Of a DNA stretch of 64,000 nucleotides, positions 45,077 through 54,680 are shown one piece after another. Each line of letters opens with the position of its first letter. Position 1 is the first letter of the stretch. A program made the translations under genes and the position numbers. The DNA is from Rhodoblastus sp963748385. GTDB lineage: Bacteria; Pseudomonadota; Alphaproteobacteria; Rhizobiales; Beijerinckiaceae. The stretch covers positions 62,001 through 126,000 of the forward strand of contig CAVVIQ010000002.1 of NCBI GenBank assembly GCA_963748385.1, read 5' to 3'. The notes under the pieces were generated by a model that was not told where the DNA came from, searched no databases, and saw only the letters and a list, made by a program, of their open reading frames with translations.

Positions 45077-45994
45077 ATGGAGACGCGCGCCAATTATGCG
45101 CTGGTCGGCCTGTTCACCCTGGCCGTGATCTTGGGCATGTTCGGCTTCATTTACTGGTTCAAGACGTTTGGCTCCGCGACGGCCCAGAAAACCTATTTCG
45201 TTCACTTCGAGACTCCGGTCTCCGGCCTGCTGAACGGCGCGGAGGTCGAATTCAACGGGCTCAAGGTGGGCTCCGTCACCGAACTCAGCCTCAACCCGAA
45301 GGATCCCAGGCAGGTCGATGCGGAAATCTCGATCGGCGCCAATACGCCGGTCAAGACCGACACCAAGGGTTCGCTCAAGACCGGCGGGATCACCGGAGTC
45401 TCCTGGGTGGGGCTCGAAGGCGGCAGCGCGGAAGCGCCGCTTCTGCCGCCGGGCGGCGTGATCAACGCCACGGGTTCGGAGTTTCAATCCTTGATGGATA
45501 CGGCGCAAAAACTCTCGGTGAAGGCCGACAAGACGTTCGACCAGCTGGATACGGCCTTGACCAGGGTGAACGCCTTGTTGAAGGACTCCGGACCGGGAAT
45601 CGAGTCCTCGGTGACCAACATCCAGCAAGTGACCTCGGCTCTGGCCGACAAGAACGGCAATTTCCGGCAGGCGCTCGACAGCCTCGATCCGGAGAAGGTT
45701 CGCAACATCATGCGCAACGCCGACGAGGCGATGGCCAAGGTCAACAATCTGCTCGGCGGCGCTTCGGGGAAGGAAATGATCGCCGACATTTCCAGCGCCG
45801 CGCGATCGATCAAGAAACTGGCGGAAAGCCTGAATCGTTTCGCCGACACCGGCTTGCCGCAATATCAAGGCCTGGCGGTCGACGGCCGCAAGACGCTTCA
45901 GGACGTCGATCGCGCGGTGAAAACCATCGAGCGGGATCCGCAAAGCATCCTTTTCGGCCGCAAGCCGGCGCTGCCGGACTATAGCGGGCGTTGA
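45077..45994 (+). CDS. mlaD: MCE-domain lipid-binding protein MlaD
   Basis: This 305-residue protein has an N-terminal membrane anchor (YALVGLFTLAVILGMFGFIY) and an MCE domain (about 38-120; YFVHFETPVSGLLNGAEVEF, NGLKVGSVTELSL, GSLKTGGITGVSWVGLEGG). A long helical periplasmic tail follows (about 140-280). It forms the hexameric ring through which lipids pass. The tail is longer than in E. coli MlaD (about 180 residues), similar to other alphaproteobacterial MCE proteins. GGAGG precedes the ATG. Confidence 0.92.
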   Translation: METRANYALVGLFTLAVILGMFGFIYWFKTFGSATAQKTYFVHFETPVSGLLNGAEVEFNGLKVGSVTELSLNPKDPRQVDAEISIGANTPVKTDTKGSLKTGGITGVSWVGLEGGSAEAPLLPPGGVINATGSEFQSLMDTAQKLSVKADKTFDQLDTALTRVNALLKDSGPGIESSVTNIQQVTSALADKNGNFRQALDSLDPEKVRNIMRNADEAMAKVNNLLGGASGKEMIADISSAARSIKKLAESLNRFADTGLPQYQGLAVDGRKTLQDVDRAVKTIERDPQSILFGRKPALPDYSGR

Positions 45995-46038
45995 GCGGAA
46001 AGCGGGCTCCGGTCAGGATTTACAGAGAAGCAGGGAAC

Positions 46039-46653
46039 GTGGAGCAGAAGGACAGCGAAGCGGGCGCATGGCGGAGGAGGCGGAAGCCGGCCTCCCTTTC
46101 GGCGCTGGCCGCCTTGGCCGCCCTGGGCCTCGGCGGCTGCGCGAATCTCACCGCGCCCCAGCGTTACGACCTTCGCGCCGCTCCCGCCCGGGCGCGTCCC
46201 TCCAGCGCGACTTTCGCCGTCCCGACCCCGACCGCCTATGTTCCCCTGGACAGCGAACTGATCGTGGTGCGCGACGCCGATGGCTCTCTGAGCCGCGTCC
46301 CCGACGCCGAATGGGCGGACCGCCTGCCGTCCCTGCTGCAGGGACGGATCGTGCAGACTTTCGAAAACGCCGGCCTCGCCCGTCAGGTCGTGGCGGCGGA
46401 CGGCGCCGCGCGTTACGCCCTGCGGGTCGAGGTGCGGCGCTTCGACATCGACGCCGCGACCCGCTTGGCGACGGCCGAAATGACCGCTCGGCTGGTCGCA
46501 GAGGACGGCGGACGACCGGTCGCCGCGAAGATCTTCTCGGCGTCCGAGCCCGTCGGCGAAATCGCCGGCGCGGCGCCGGCCATGGCGCTCGACGGCGCGT
46601 TGGCCGACGTCCTCACTCGCATGATTCCCTGGGCCGCGTCGATCGGGCGGTGA
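46039..46653 (+). CDS. ABC-type transport auxiliary lipoprotein (PqiC-like)
   Basis: This lipoprotein of about 204 residues has a basic N terminus and a lipobox ALGLGGC. The body follows the ABC-transport auxiliary/DUF330 pattern: QRYDLRAAPA, SELIVVRDADGSLSRVPDAE, WADRLPSLLQGRIVQTFENA and RYALRVEVRRFDID. It probably sits at the outer membrane and completes the Mla-like transport path. GTG at 46039 has AGGGA just upstream; a TTG at 45991 overlapping the mlaD stop is possible. The last gene of the operon. Confidence 0.82.
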   Translation: MEQKDSEAGAWRRRRKPASLSALAALAALGLGGCANLTAPQRYDLRAAPARARPSSATFAVPTPTAYVPLDSELIVVRDADGSLSRVPDAEWADRLPSLLQGRIVQTFENAGLARQVVAADGAARYALRVEVRRFDIDAATRLATAEMTARLVAEDGGRPVAAKIFSASEPVGEIAGAAPAMALDGALADVLTRMIPWAASIGR

Positions 46654-46674
46654 ACGCCCCCCGGCGAAAATGAA

Positions 46675-46698
46675 AACGCCCGGATCGCTCCGGGCGTT
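46675..46698 (-). terminator. Terminator hairpin, best on the minus strand
   Basis: A 10-bp perfect stem (46675-46684 with 46689-46698) with a TCGC loop lies between the convergent lipoprotein gene and the giant coiled-coil gene. On the minus strand it is followed by a T-rich stretch, so it should end the giant gene; it may also stop the Mla operon from the other side. Confidence 0.7.
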
Positions 46699-46724
46699 GG
46701 CGTTTGGGAAAGTCCGGGCTGGTC

Positions 46725-49700
46725 TCAGCCCAGCCGGCCGGAGGCGTGGGCAAGCAGGCTGTAGACCTTGCCGGTCTCGGAGCCGAGATAGGACCGTGTC
46801 AGGACGCCGTCGCGGTCCTGCCGGCTCACGTCGCCGAGCAGGCGTTCGAATTCCTGCACATAGCGGTCGACGGTCAGTCGGAAGTCGCGGTCTTCGCTAT
46901 AGCGTTGACGCACGTCCTCGAAGGTTTTCTGGCCTTGAGCCGTGTAGATGCGGCGGCTGAACGCCGACCTTTCGCCCCGGCGCAACCGGCTCCAGGCGTC
47001 GATCAGCGCGTTTTCGTCAACCGCGCGGGCGATTTCCGCCGTCAGGCTGTCGAGCGATTCGGCGGGCGCGGGCCGGCGCGGGGCCGGTTCGTCGGCGGAG
47101 GCGCGCGCCAGCAGGTCGCTCATCCAGCCGCCGCGCTCCGCCGGCGCGGCGGGGGCGGGGGCAGGGGCAGGGGCGGCGACCGGCGGTCGCGGCGGCTGCG
47201 GACGCAAGTCGAAGCGCGGCGTCTCGCGGACGAGCGTTTCGGCGGCCGGCTCCCGGCGCGGCGTCGGCGCGGGACGCGCCGGTTCGGCGGGTTCGATCAC
47301 GTCATAATCCCGGCCCGAACGCGCGACCAGTTCGGTCAGCTCGTTGAGCGCCTTCATCTCGTCGGCGACGATCTTGCGCATGGCCGCGGCCTGTTCGCCG
47401 GTCTCGCGCGGGAGATCGACCATGCCGCGCTTCAGCTCCTGCCGGGTCGCCTCCAGCTCGCGCTGGATCTCGCCGGTCATGGCGCGAAGCTCCTGCGACA
47501 CGCCCTTGTAACGTTCGGAGGCCTGCTGGAACAGCTGATTCATCTGCGCAAGCGTCTGTTCATGGGCGGCGGTCAGTTCGGCGGCGATCTTTTCGCGCTC
47601 GGTCGCCGCCTTGTCGCGCAATTCGTCGTGCTGTTTGGTCAGCACGCCCGCCGTGCCCGCCGCCGCGGAGGCGAGGAACGCTCCCACCTCGCGGGCGCGC
47701 GCGTCCGCCTGGGACAGCGTGCGCGCAATCATCGCCGCGAATCCGTCGAGGCGCATTTCATATTCGTTCTGCTGCTTCGCGGCCTCCTCGTGCAAAGCCT
47801 GGAGGCTGTGCATGCGCGCTTCGAGCGCCGCGTCGATCGCCTGCTGGGCGTCCGCCGCGTCGTTGAGCCGGGCCTGCAAGGCTTCGTCCACCTGGGTCTG
47901 GGCGGCGCTCAAGTCGCGCAGGCGGGCGTCGAAGGCGCGGCCGATCATGGCGTGGGCCACGTTGAGGTCGCGGAGCGCCTCCTGCAGCGTCTGCGCCTGT
48001 CCCTGCACCGCCTGGGCCGCGCCGCCTATGCCGCTCTCGACCTGGCGGGCGGTCTCGTCGAGACGATCCGCCTCGCCATGGAGACTTGAAATGGCGGCGC
48101 CGAGGGCGTCGATTCTCGGCGCCAGGGCGCCGTGGACCTGGGTCAGCCCGGTTTCGGCGCGATCGACCGTTGTCAGCAGGGCGCCGTGGGTGTCCGCCAG
48201 ATTGGCGAGCAGCCCTTCCAGTCCCTGCTTCACGCGGTAGTTCGCCTCGTCGAGGGCGCCGGTCATTTCGCTCTGGCGGCGGCCAAGATGGGCGATCAAC
48301 TCGTTCGAGCGCGTGGCGAGCGCGCCGACGGCGCTTTCGCTGAAGGCGACGATCTGCGAGACCACCTCGCCGCCGCGCTCGCTGAGCGTCTCGATCAGTT
48401 TCGTCCCTTGCGTGTCGTACCAGTCGCGCAATTCGGCGGCGCGGGCGCCGAGTTCGTCGGTCAGCGCGCGGCCACGGCCGTCGACGGTTTCCTCGATATG
48501 GGCGATGCGGCGGTCCATCTCCTCGCCGGTCGTGGCGAGGCGGGCGACGACCTTGTTTTCGAACAGGTCGATGTGGTCGTCCAGATGGGCGGCGATCTCA
48601 CGGGCGCGCCCGCCGAGGGCGGCGTCGATTTCGCGGCCCTTGACTTCAAGTCTTTCGCCAGTTTCCGCGAGGCGGGCGACGACCTTGTTTTCGAACAGGT
48701 CGATGTGGTCGTCCAGGTGGGCGGCGATCTCGTGGGCGCGTCCGCCGAGGGTCGCGTCGATTTCCGTCGCCTTGGCCGACAGCTCTTCGGTAAGGGCGGT
48801 CGAACGGGCGAGAATGATCGCGTCCAGCTCGCGCGCCTTGGAGTCGAGCGCCCGGCCGACTTCGCGGCCGCCCTCGCCGAGGACCTTGGCGATGTCGATG
48901 GCGCGCCCCGCCAGCGCGTCGTTGAGCTGGTTCGCGCCGGTCGAGAGCCCGACTTCCGCCCTGGCGATCAGGTCGCCTATGATGCTGGCCACGTCGTGGG
49001 TCTTGCCGGCCGCCCTCTCCTCGAAGCGTTCGATCTGCTGCTCCATCAGGCTCGCCGTCTCCTCGGCGCGGCGGCCGAGGCGCGTTTCGAGCTGCGCGCC
49101 GTGGATATTGATCGCCATTTCGATCGCCGCGAGGCGCGACGAGATCGAGGCGGCGAGGGCCTCGGATTGCGCGCCGATCCGCTCGGCGGCGGCGCCGCCA
49201 AGGTCGTTGATGGTCTTGTCGAAGCCCGCCAGCGTGTCGGCCAGCATGACGCCCAAAGCCTCGGTCTCCGTGCGGATGTGGTCGGCCGAGCCTTCGCCGC
49301 CCGAGCGCAGCAGCTGGTCGAGCGCCGCGAACTGGCCGATGAAATCCGCCTTGAGCCGCTCGGCGTGGTCGCTGAGGCGCGCCTGGGTCTCTTCGACGCC
49401 GGTCGCCATGCGGCTCTCGAAAGCGTCGAGCTGCGACGCGATCTCCTGCGCCAGATAAGCCGCGTGCTGCCCGAGGCTGCCCGAGGCCTCCTCGCCGCCG
49501 CGCAACATCGTCGCCTCGAAGGCGTCGAGACGCTCCGACAGGGTTTCGGTGACGCGGTCGCCATGCACGCCGATCGCCGCGACGGCTTCCGACGCCACCT
49601 GAGCGAAGCGCCTCTGGGTTTCGGCGATGCGCGCGGCGAGGGTTTCGGCGGTCTTGCCTGCGGTCTCGGCGAAATTGTGATCGAGACTCGCGGTCTGCGC

Positions 49701-52450
49701 GAGCAGGGCGGCCACAGCGGCGTCGGCGGCGTCCTGGAAATGGCCCTGGGTCGTGGCGACATGCGCGCCGAGAGCTTCGGCGACCGACTGGCCGATTTCG
49801 GCAAGCGACTGGCGCAGAAGCTCGGTCTGTTCGGCGCTTTGCGCGTTGAACTGGCCGAACCGCTCCTGGAAGGATTCGGCGTGCTGCGCCAGAGCCGCGA
49901 TCTGGCTCCCGGAAGCTTCGTTGAGGCTCTTTTCGAGGCGGCCGCCCTGCGTCGTGACGGCGTCGATCGCCGCCTGCGCGCTCTGGCCGACGCGCTGCTC
50001 GAAGGCTTCGACCTGCGCGGAAAGCACGGCGATGGGCGCCTCGGTCGCGGCGGCCACGCTCTGTTCGAGCCGTTCGGTATGGGCGGCGAGGGATTCGATG
50101 GTGTGTTGCGCCGCCTCGCCGAACCTCTGCTCGAAGGCTTCCGTGTGGCCGACGAGGGCGGCCAGCGGGGCGTCGGAGATCGCGGCGACGCTTTGGTCGA
50201 GCCGTTCGACATGCGCGCCGATGGCGTCGAGCGCCGTCTGGGTCGCTTCGCCGAGGCGCTGCTCGACCGCGTCGGCATGGCTGGCGAGGGCGGCGATATG
50301 CGCCTCCGTCGCCGCGACCACGCCGCGCTCAAGCCGCTCGCCGTGCGCGACGATGGCGTCGGCCGCCTGCTGCGCGGTTTCGCCGAAACGTTGCTCGAAA
50401 TTGTCGGTATGGCTGACGAGCGCCGCAAGCTTGGAGTCGGTCGCCGCCGCGACGTCGCGCTCCAGCCGGTCGGCCTGGGCGACGATGGACTCCACCGTCC
50501 GCTGCGCCGTTTCGCCGAACAGTTGTTGGAAGGAGTCGGTATGGCCGACCAGCGAGGCGAGCTGGTCCTGGGTGGCGGCCGCGACCAGATGTTCGAGCCG
50601 CTCGCCTTGCGCGACGACGGTCTCGATGGCGTTTTGCGCGGTCTGGGCGAACTGCTCCTGGAAAGCCTCGTTATGGCCGGTCAGCGCGGCCAGCGTCTCC
50701 CGCATGGCGCCGCCGACATTGCTTTCGAGATTTTGGACGTTCCGGGTGAGCGCGTCTTCGATCCGGCCGGCTTCGGTTTCGAACCGCTCCAGCGTCGTTC
50801 CGGTCACGTCGTCCAGGCGCTGCTTGATGCTTTCGGCCCTTTCGTCGACCGCGGCGAGAGTGGAATGCGCGGCCTGGTCCACGACGTCGCGAAGATGCAG
50901 AGTATGGTGCGAGATCGAACTCGACGGCTTCGCCGGCGACCTGCGCGAACTGGGCGTTGAACGCCTCGGCGTGGCCGGCGAAGGCGGTCAGCGTCTCGTT
51001 CGCCGCCTGGCCGAAGTTTTCGCGCAGGACGGTCGCATGATTGGCGACTTCCTCAGCGGTCCTGGCGCTGACCGTTGCGTAGGCCTCCCCGATCGCTTCG
51101 ACATTGGCGCCGAAATCCTCGACCGTTCGTTGCGTCGTTTCGCCGATATGGCGCTGGAAGGTCTCGGCCTTGGCGGTCATCTGCTCGATCGCGGCGGCGC
51201 TGGCGGCGGAAAACTCCGCCGTGCGGGCGTCGAGCGCTTCATTGAGCCGCGCGCCCGCCCGGTCGAGGTCGCGCGTCAGGCTCTCCGTGCGGGTCTGGGC
51301 CTGTTCGAGGAACGAGGCGGCGAAACCGCGCAGGTCGCCTTCGATCTTTGCCGAGCGCTCATCGAGCAGTTGCGCGGTCTGCGCGCTCGAACTCGTTGAA
51401 TCGTTCGAGCAGGCCCCGGCTTCGGTCCTCGACCTGGCGCAGCAAGGTTTCGCCCGATTGCGAAAAGGCCGCCTCGATGGCGCCGCCCTTGTCCTCCAGC
51501 GCGGCGGCGATGCGGTCGCCGGTCTGCTCCAGCGTTTCGGTCAGGGTCCGGGTCGCCGATTCGAGCTCGCCGGCGACGGCGGAATGAGCGTTGGAGAGCG
51601 CCTCGGAAATCTGGTCGGCGTTGGCGGCGATGGATTCGCGTTCGCTCGACAGTTCGTTGAGCAGAACGCGGATGCGGCGCTCGTTCTCGCCATAGGTCCG
51701 CTCGAGATGGGCGACTTCGGCCCGAACCATGGTTTCCAGCTCGCCCGCGCGGGACAGCGCCCGCTCGATGCCGTCGCCCATCGAAGCGACTTCGCGGCGG
51801 ATCGCCTGGCTCAGCGTCACCACCTGCTCGGTCGCGAGCGTCTCGGGCTCGGCGAGGCGGATCGCCACCTGGGCCATGGAGCGTGCGGCGTGACGCATTT
51901 CCTGGGAGCGGCGCATGATGGCGCCCATGGCGAGGAAGAAGATGACCGGCCCGATCAGGGCGAAGGCCGAGAGCGCCGCGGGCGGGCCGAACAACGGGCC
52001 GGAAAAGGCCGCGCCATGGGTAAAGATGAAATGGCCGATCCACAGGCCGGTCCATGCGGCCGAGGCGATGATCGCCACCGTCATCGCGCCGGAGCTGGGC
52101 CGGCTTTGCAGGGCTTGCAGGATCTGGCCGACCGAAGGCCGGTCATCGTTGGCCGGGCGGGGGCTCGCCGCCGAATGCTGCGGCTCGTGCTGTCTGTCGG
52201 CCTGCCGGGTAACCGTCGCCAGTTCGTTCGGGGAGACTTCGGGCATGCGCGGCGCGGGCTCCAGGTCTTCCGAACGCGATTCGGAGCGCGGGGTCGGGAG
52301 ATGGAAGTCCAGCTTCGTGGCCTGTTCGGGCGATTCCGGTTCGGGCGCCGGCGACGTCGGGGCCTCGGGTTCGAGACTGAGCCGGAGCGCGTCCTCGATG
52401 GCCGACAAAGCGGCGGCCGCGGGATCCTGAGCCTTGCTCGGTGTGGACAT
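46725..52450 (-). CDS. Giant membrane-anchored coiled-coil protein (growth pole ring GPR/RgsE-like), two frame breaks
   Basis: One very long gene of about 1,908 codons is read through frame changes near 51378 and 50917. After an acidic, Pro-rich N-terminal region (about 1-110) two hydrophobic helices follow (GAMTVAIIASAAWTGLWIGH and ALSAFALIGPVIFFLAMGAI, about 125-180). Nearly all the rest is coiled coil. It contains six successive 44-residue repeats and two further near-identical ones. The C-terminal 150 residues are compact (IYTAQGQKTFEDVRQRYSED, LTVDRYVQEFERLLGDV). Size, N-terminal membrane anchor, repeats and the divergent Hpt gene match GPR of Agrobacterium and RgsE of Sinorhizobium, which organise polar growth; such proteins are often misnamed kinesin- or apolipoprotein-like. 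Start at 52450 (MSTPSKAQDPAAAAL). Confidence 0.8.
48541..48804. repeat. Pair of near-identical 132-base units
   Basis: The segment beginning CGGGCGACGACCTTGTTTTC occurs at 48541 and again at 48673, exactly 132 bases apart, with few differences over the unit. It encodes tandem copies containing AAHLDDHIDLFENKVVARLA in the giant coiled-coil protein. Confidence 0.8.
49896..50687. repeat. Six tandem 44-residue (132-base) repeats
   Basis: Six successive units of exactly 44 residues are visible in the giant protein. They share A-L-x-x-H-x-E-x-F-E-Q-R-F-G-E at the start and ERLE-x-x-VAAATE near the end. The length equals four 11-residue turns of coiled coil. DNA identity is moderate, so the array is old compared with the pair at 48541. 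Confidence 0.8.
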
Positions 52451-52792
52451 ATCGAAATCGCCTTTACAACTGACACGACGGCGCGCGGGGCGAAAGCCCA
52501 CGACCGGTAAACGGCCGAAATTCCGGCAGTTAACCAAGTCTCACTTTACGCCCGCGCCGAAGCGAAGAAAACGGGCGCGCCGCGGCCTTTTGCGAACGTC
52601 GTTAACGGACGATTAGGCATATTTGCCAAAAAACCCAAAAAAGCCCGGAAAATAAGGGTTAGATGAAAAGGCGCGCCTTAGGCTGCGCGAAACAGAAAGT
52701 TGTGAATTCGCAGTCGCCGCAGCCTTGCGTTGCGGTTTGGCGTGGCCGGAAAGGCGTCCGCTCGCGCCGCGGCCATCAAAAATGGGGTCAGA
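52451..52792. other. Divergent promoter region with TTAA-type sites
   Basis: These 342 bases lie between the giant gene (minus) and the Hpt gene (plus). GTTAAC-like sequences occur near 52529 and 52601. The second reads TTAA-N7-TTAG at 52602-52616, one base from the CtrA consensus TTAA-N7-TTAA. An A-rich stretch follows. No small gene was recognised. Confidence 0.45.
52602..52616. promoter_or_regulatory. CtrA-like half-consensus site
   Basis: TTAACGGACGATTAG matches the alphaproteobacterial cell-cycle regulator CtrA box (TTAA-N7-TTAA) with one mismatch. It lies about 150 bases before the giant polar protein gene. One near-match in a region this long can occur by chance. Confidence 0.35.
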
Positions 52793-53176
52793 ATGAATTT
52801 CGCCGCGCGTCGCCCGATCGACGGCTCCACCCCTTCCGGCGCCCTGCCGCGCGCCGACACGCCGATCGATCTCGTCCATCTCGCGCGCCAGACCATGGGC
52901 GACGTCGAACTGGAAAACGAGCTGCTCGCCTTGTTCGACCGGCAGGCGGCGCAGATCGCCGCCAAGCTGCGCGTCGCGGTCCCCGGCGCGGCCTCGGCCA
53001 ATCTCGCCCACAAGCTCAAGGGCTCGGCCCGCGCCGTGGGCGCGAACGCCGTCGCGAACGCCGCGGACCATTACGAACATGCGGCCCGGGCCGGCGCAGT
53101 GAGCCAGGCCGACGCCGACCGTCTCGTCGCCGCGACGGCGGCGGCCCGCGCTTTTCTGCGCGAGCTGAAGGCCTAA
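52793..53176 (+). CDS. Hpt-domain phosphotransfer protein
   Basis: This 127-residue protein is a single histidine phosphotransfer domain. The phospho-acceptor motif is NLAHKLKGSARAVGANAVA, preceded by helices (NELLALFDRQAAQIAAKL) and followed by DHYEHAARAGAV. The ATG at 52793 (MNFAARRPIDG) follows GGGG; an upstream in-frame start at 52730 is less likely. It is divergent from the GPR-like gene, an arrangement seen in rhizobia. Its stop overlaps that of the convergent hydrolase gene by four bases. Confidence 0.85.
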   Translation: MNFAARRPIDGSTPSGALPRADTPIDLVHLARQTMGDVELENELLALFDRQAAQIAAKLRVAVPGAASANLAHKLKGSARAVGANAVANAADHYEHAARAGAVSQADADRLVAATAAARAFLRELKA

Positions 53177-53964
53177 TCCAGAAATCTCTCGACTTCCGCC
53201 AAAAAGCCCTGGGTCGCCTCGACACAGGAGAGATGCGCGGCGGGCAGACGCGCGAGCCGCGATTCGGGCAGGGTTTGGGGCAGGGCGCGAGCCAGGGCCT
53301 CGCCGAGCGCGGGCGGCGTCGAGGCGTCCAATTCGCCGACGATCACCAGGGCCGGACGGGGCGGCGCCGCGCGGATCGCGTCGCGCAGATCGGCGTCGCG
53401 CAACGCCGAGCAGCAGGCCGCGTAACCGGGCGGCGGCGACGCGCGCACCACGCCTTCCACCTGCGCGTATCTTTCCGGATGGCCGGCGCGAAAAGCCGGG
53501 GTCAGCCAGCGCTGGACCACCATCGCCGCGAGATCGGCCATTTTGCCCTCGCGCGTGGCGCGGATGCGGGCGTTCCAGCCTTCCGGGCCGGGAAAATGGG
53601 CGGCGGTGTTGGCGAGAACGATTCGATCGAGCCGTGCGGGCGCATGGATCATCAGCCATTGCCCGATCGCGCCGCTCATCGACAGGCCGATGAAATGGGC
53701 CCGGGCGAGCCCGAGGGCGTCCATCAGGGCGGCGACGTCGCCGCCAAGGTCGCCGAGCGCATAGGGGCCGGGCGGGACGTCCGAGCCGCCGTGGCCGCGC
53801 GCGTCGAAACGCACGACGAAGAATTTCTGCGCCAGCGCGGGCGCGACCTCGTCAAAGACGGAGAGATCCGCGCCCAGCGGATGGCCGAGGATCACCGCGG
53901 GGGCTTCGCGCCGGCCTTCGGTTACGACATTGAGCGACAGGGCGCCGACGTTCACTTTGCTCAT
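53173..53964 (-). CDS. Alpha/beta hydrolase, 3-oxoadipate enol-lactonase-like
   Basis: This 263-residue alpha/beta hydrolase has the nucleophile elbow FIGLSMSGAIGQWL, the acid in LVIVGELDASTPPA and the His in LPAAHLSCVEATQGF. The oxyanion region is VILGHPLGADLSVFDEVAP. Sequence pattern and length fit PcaD-like enol-lactonases, but no other beta-ketoadipate genes are near, so the substrate is open. It follows radC by 11 bases in the map-radC-hydrolase operon. Confidence 0.85.
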   Translation of the reverse strand: MSKVNVGALSLNVVTEGRREAPAVILGHPLGADLSVFDEVAPALAQKFFVVRFDARGHGGSDVPPGPYALGDLGGDVAALMDALGLARAHFIGLSMSGAIGQWLMIHAPARLDRIVLANTAAHFPGPEGWNARIRATREGKMADLAAMVVQRWLTPAFRAGHPERYAQVEGVVRASPPPGYAACCSALRDADLRDAIRAAPPRPALVIVGELDASTPPALGEALARALPQTLPESRLARLPAAHLSCVEATQGFLAEVERFLD

Positions 53965-53975
53965 GGCGGGAATCC

Positions 53976-54668
53976 TCAAATCAATTTCATCGCGCGCATC
54001 GAGGAATGGCCGTTGCGCCCGACGATCAGATGGTCGTGCAGCTTGACTCCCAGCGGCGTGGCGAGGACGGCGATGTTTTCGGTCATGGCCACGTCGGCCG
54101 CGGAGGGCGTCGGATCGCCGGAAGGGTGATTGTGGACGAGAATCATCGCGCTGGCGTTCAGCTCCAGCGCGCGACGGATCACTTCGCGCGGATAGACCGG
54201 CGTGTGGTCCACGGTGCCCTGGCCCATCACCTCGTCGGCGATCAGGCCGTTCTTCTTGTCGAGGAACAGCACCCGGAATTCTTCGGTTTCCCGGAAAGCC
54301 ATGGCGCCCCGGCAATAATCCAGCACCTGGGCGAAGGAGCCAAGCTCCAGACGCTTCTTCATCGACTGTCTCGCCAGCAGCACGGCGGCCGCCTCGACGA
54401 TTTTCAGCTCTGCCACCACCGCGTCGCCGACATAATCCACCTCCTTCAGCCGCGCCGGCGGGGCGGAGATCACTTCGGCGAAGGAGCCGAAGCGCTGGAT
54501 CAGCGCCTTGGCGATCGGCTTGACGTCGCGGCGCGGGATGGCGCGGAACAGCAGGAGCTCCAGCAGTTCGTAATCGTGCATCCCTTCGACGCCGCCTTTG
54601 AGAAAGCGCTCGCGCAGCCGCTCGCGATGGCCGGCGTTGAGCGAGTCCCTTGTCGGCGGCTGGTCCAC
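53976..54668 (-). CDS. radC: RadC/JAB-domain protein
   Basis: This 230-residue RadC-family protein has an N-terminal helix-hairpin-helix region (HDYELLELLLFRAIPRRDVK, RFGSFAEVISAPPARLKEV) and a C-terminal JAMM metalloprotease-like domain with the signature HNHPSGDPTPSAAD and the upstream Glu (MGQGTVDHTPVYPREV). The family is widespread and not established in DNA repair. It begins 12 bases after map. Confidence 0.92.
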   Translation of the reverse strand: MDQPPTRDSLNAGHRERLRERFLKGGVEGMHDYELLELLLFRAIPRRDVKPIAKALIQRFGSFAEVISAPPARLKEVDYVGDAVVAELKIVEAAAVLLARQSMKKRLELGSFAQVLDYCRGAMAFRETEEFRVLFLDKKNGLIADEVMGQGTVDHTPVYPREVIRRALELNASAMILVHNHPSGDPTPSAADVAMTENIAVLATPLGVKLHDHLIVGRNGHSSMRAMKLI

Positions 54669-54680
54669 GGCGGCGCCGGA

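Noticed and set aside
48181..50960. Long plus-strand open frames (up to 942 codons) opposite the giant gene
   Set aside because: They are GC-rich mirror frames of the coiled-coil gene, with no domain pattern and Arg/Ala-dominated composition.
46725..52450. Kinesin or apolipoprotein identity for the giant protein
   Set aside because: There is no motor domain; the similarity is only generic coiled-coil periodicity. The GPR/RgsE assignment fits length, anchor and context better.
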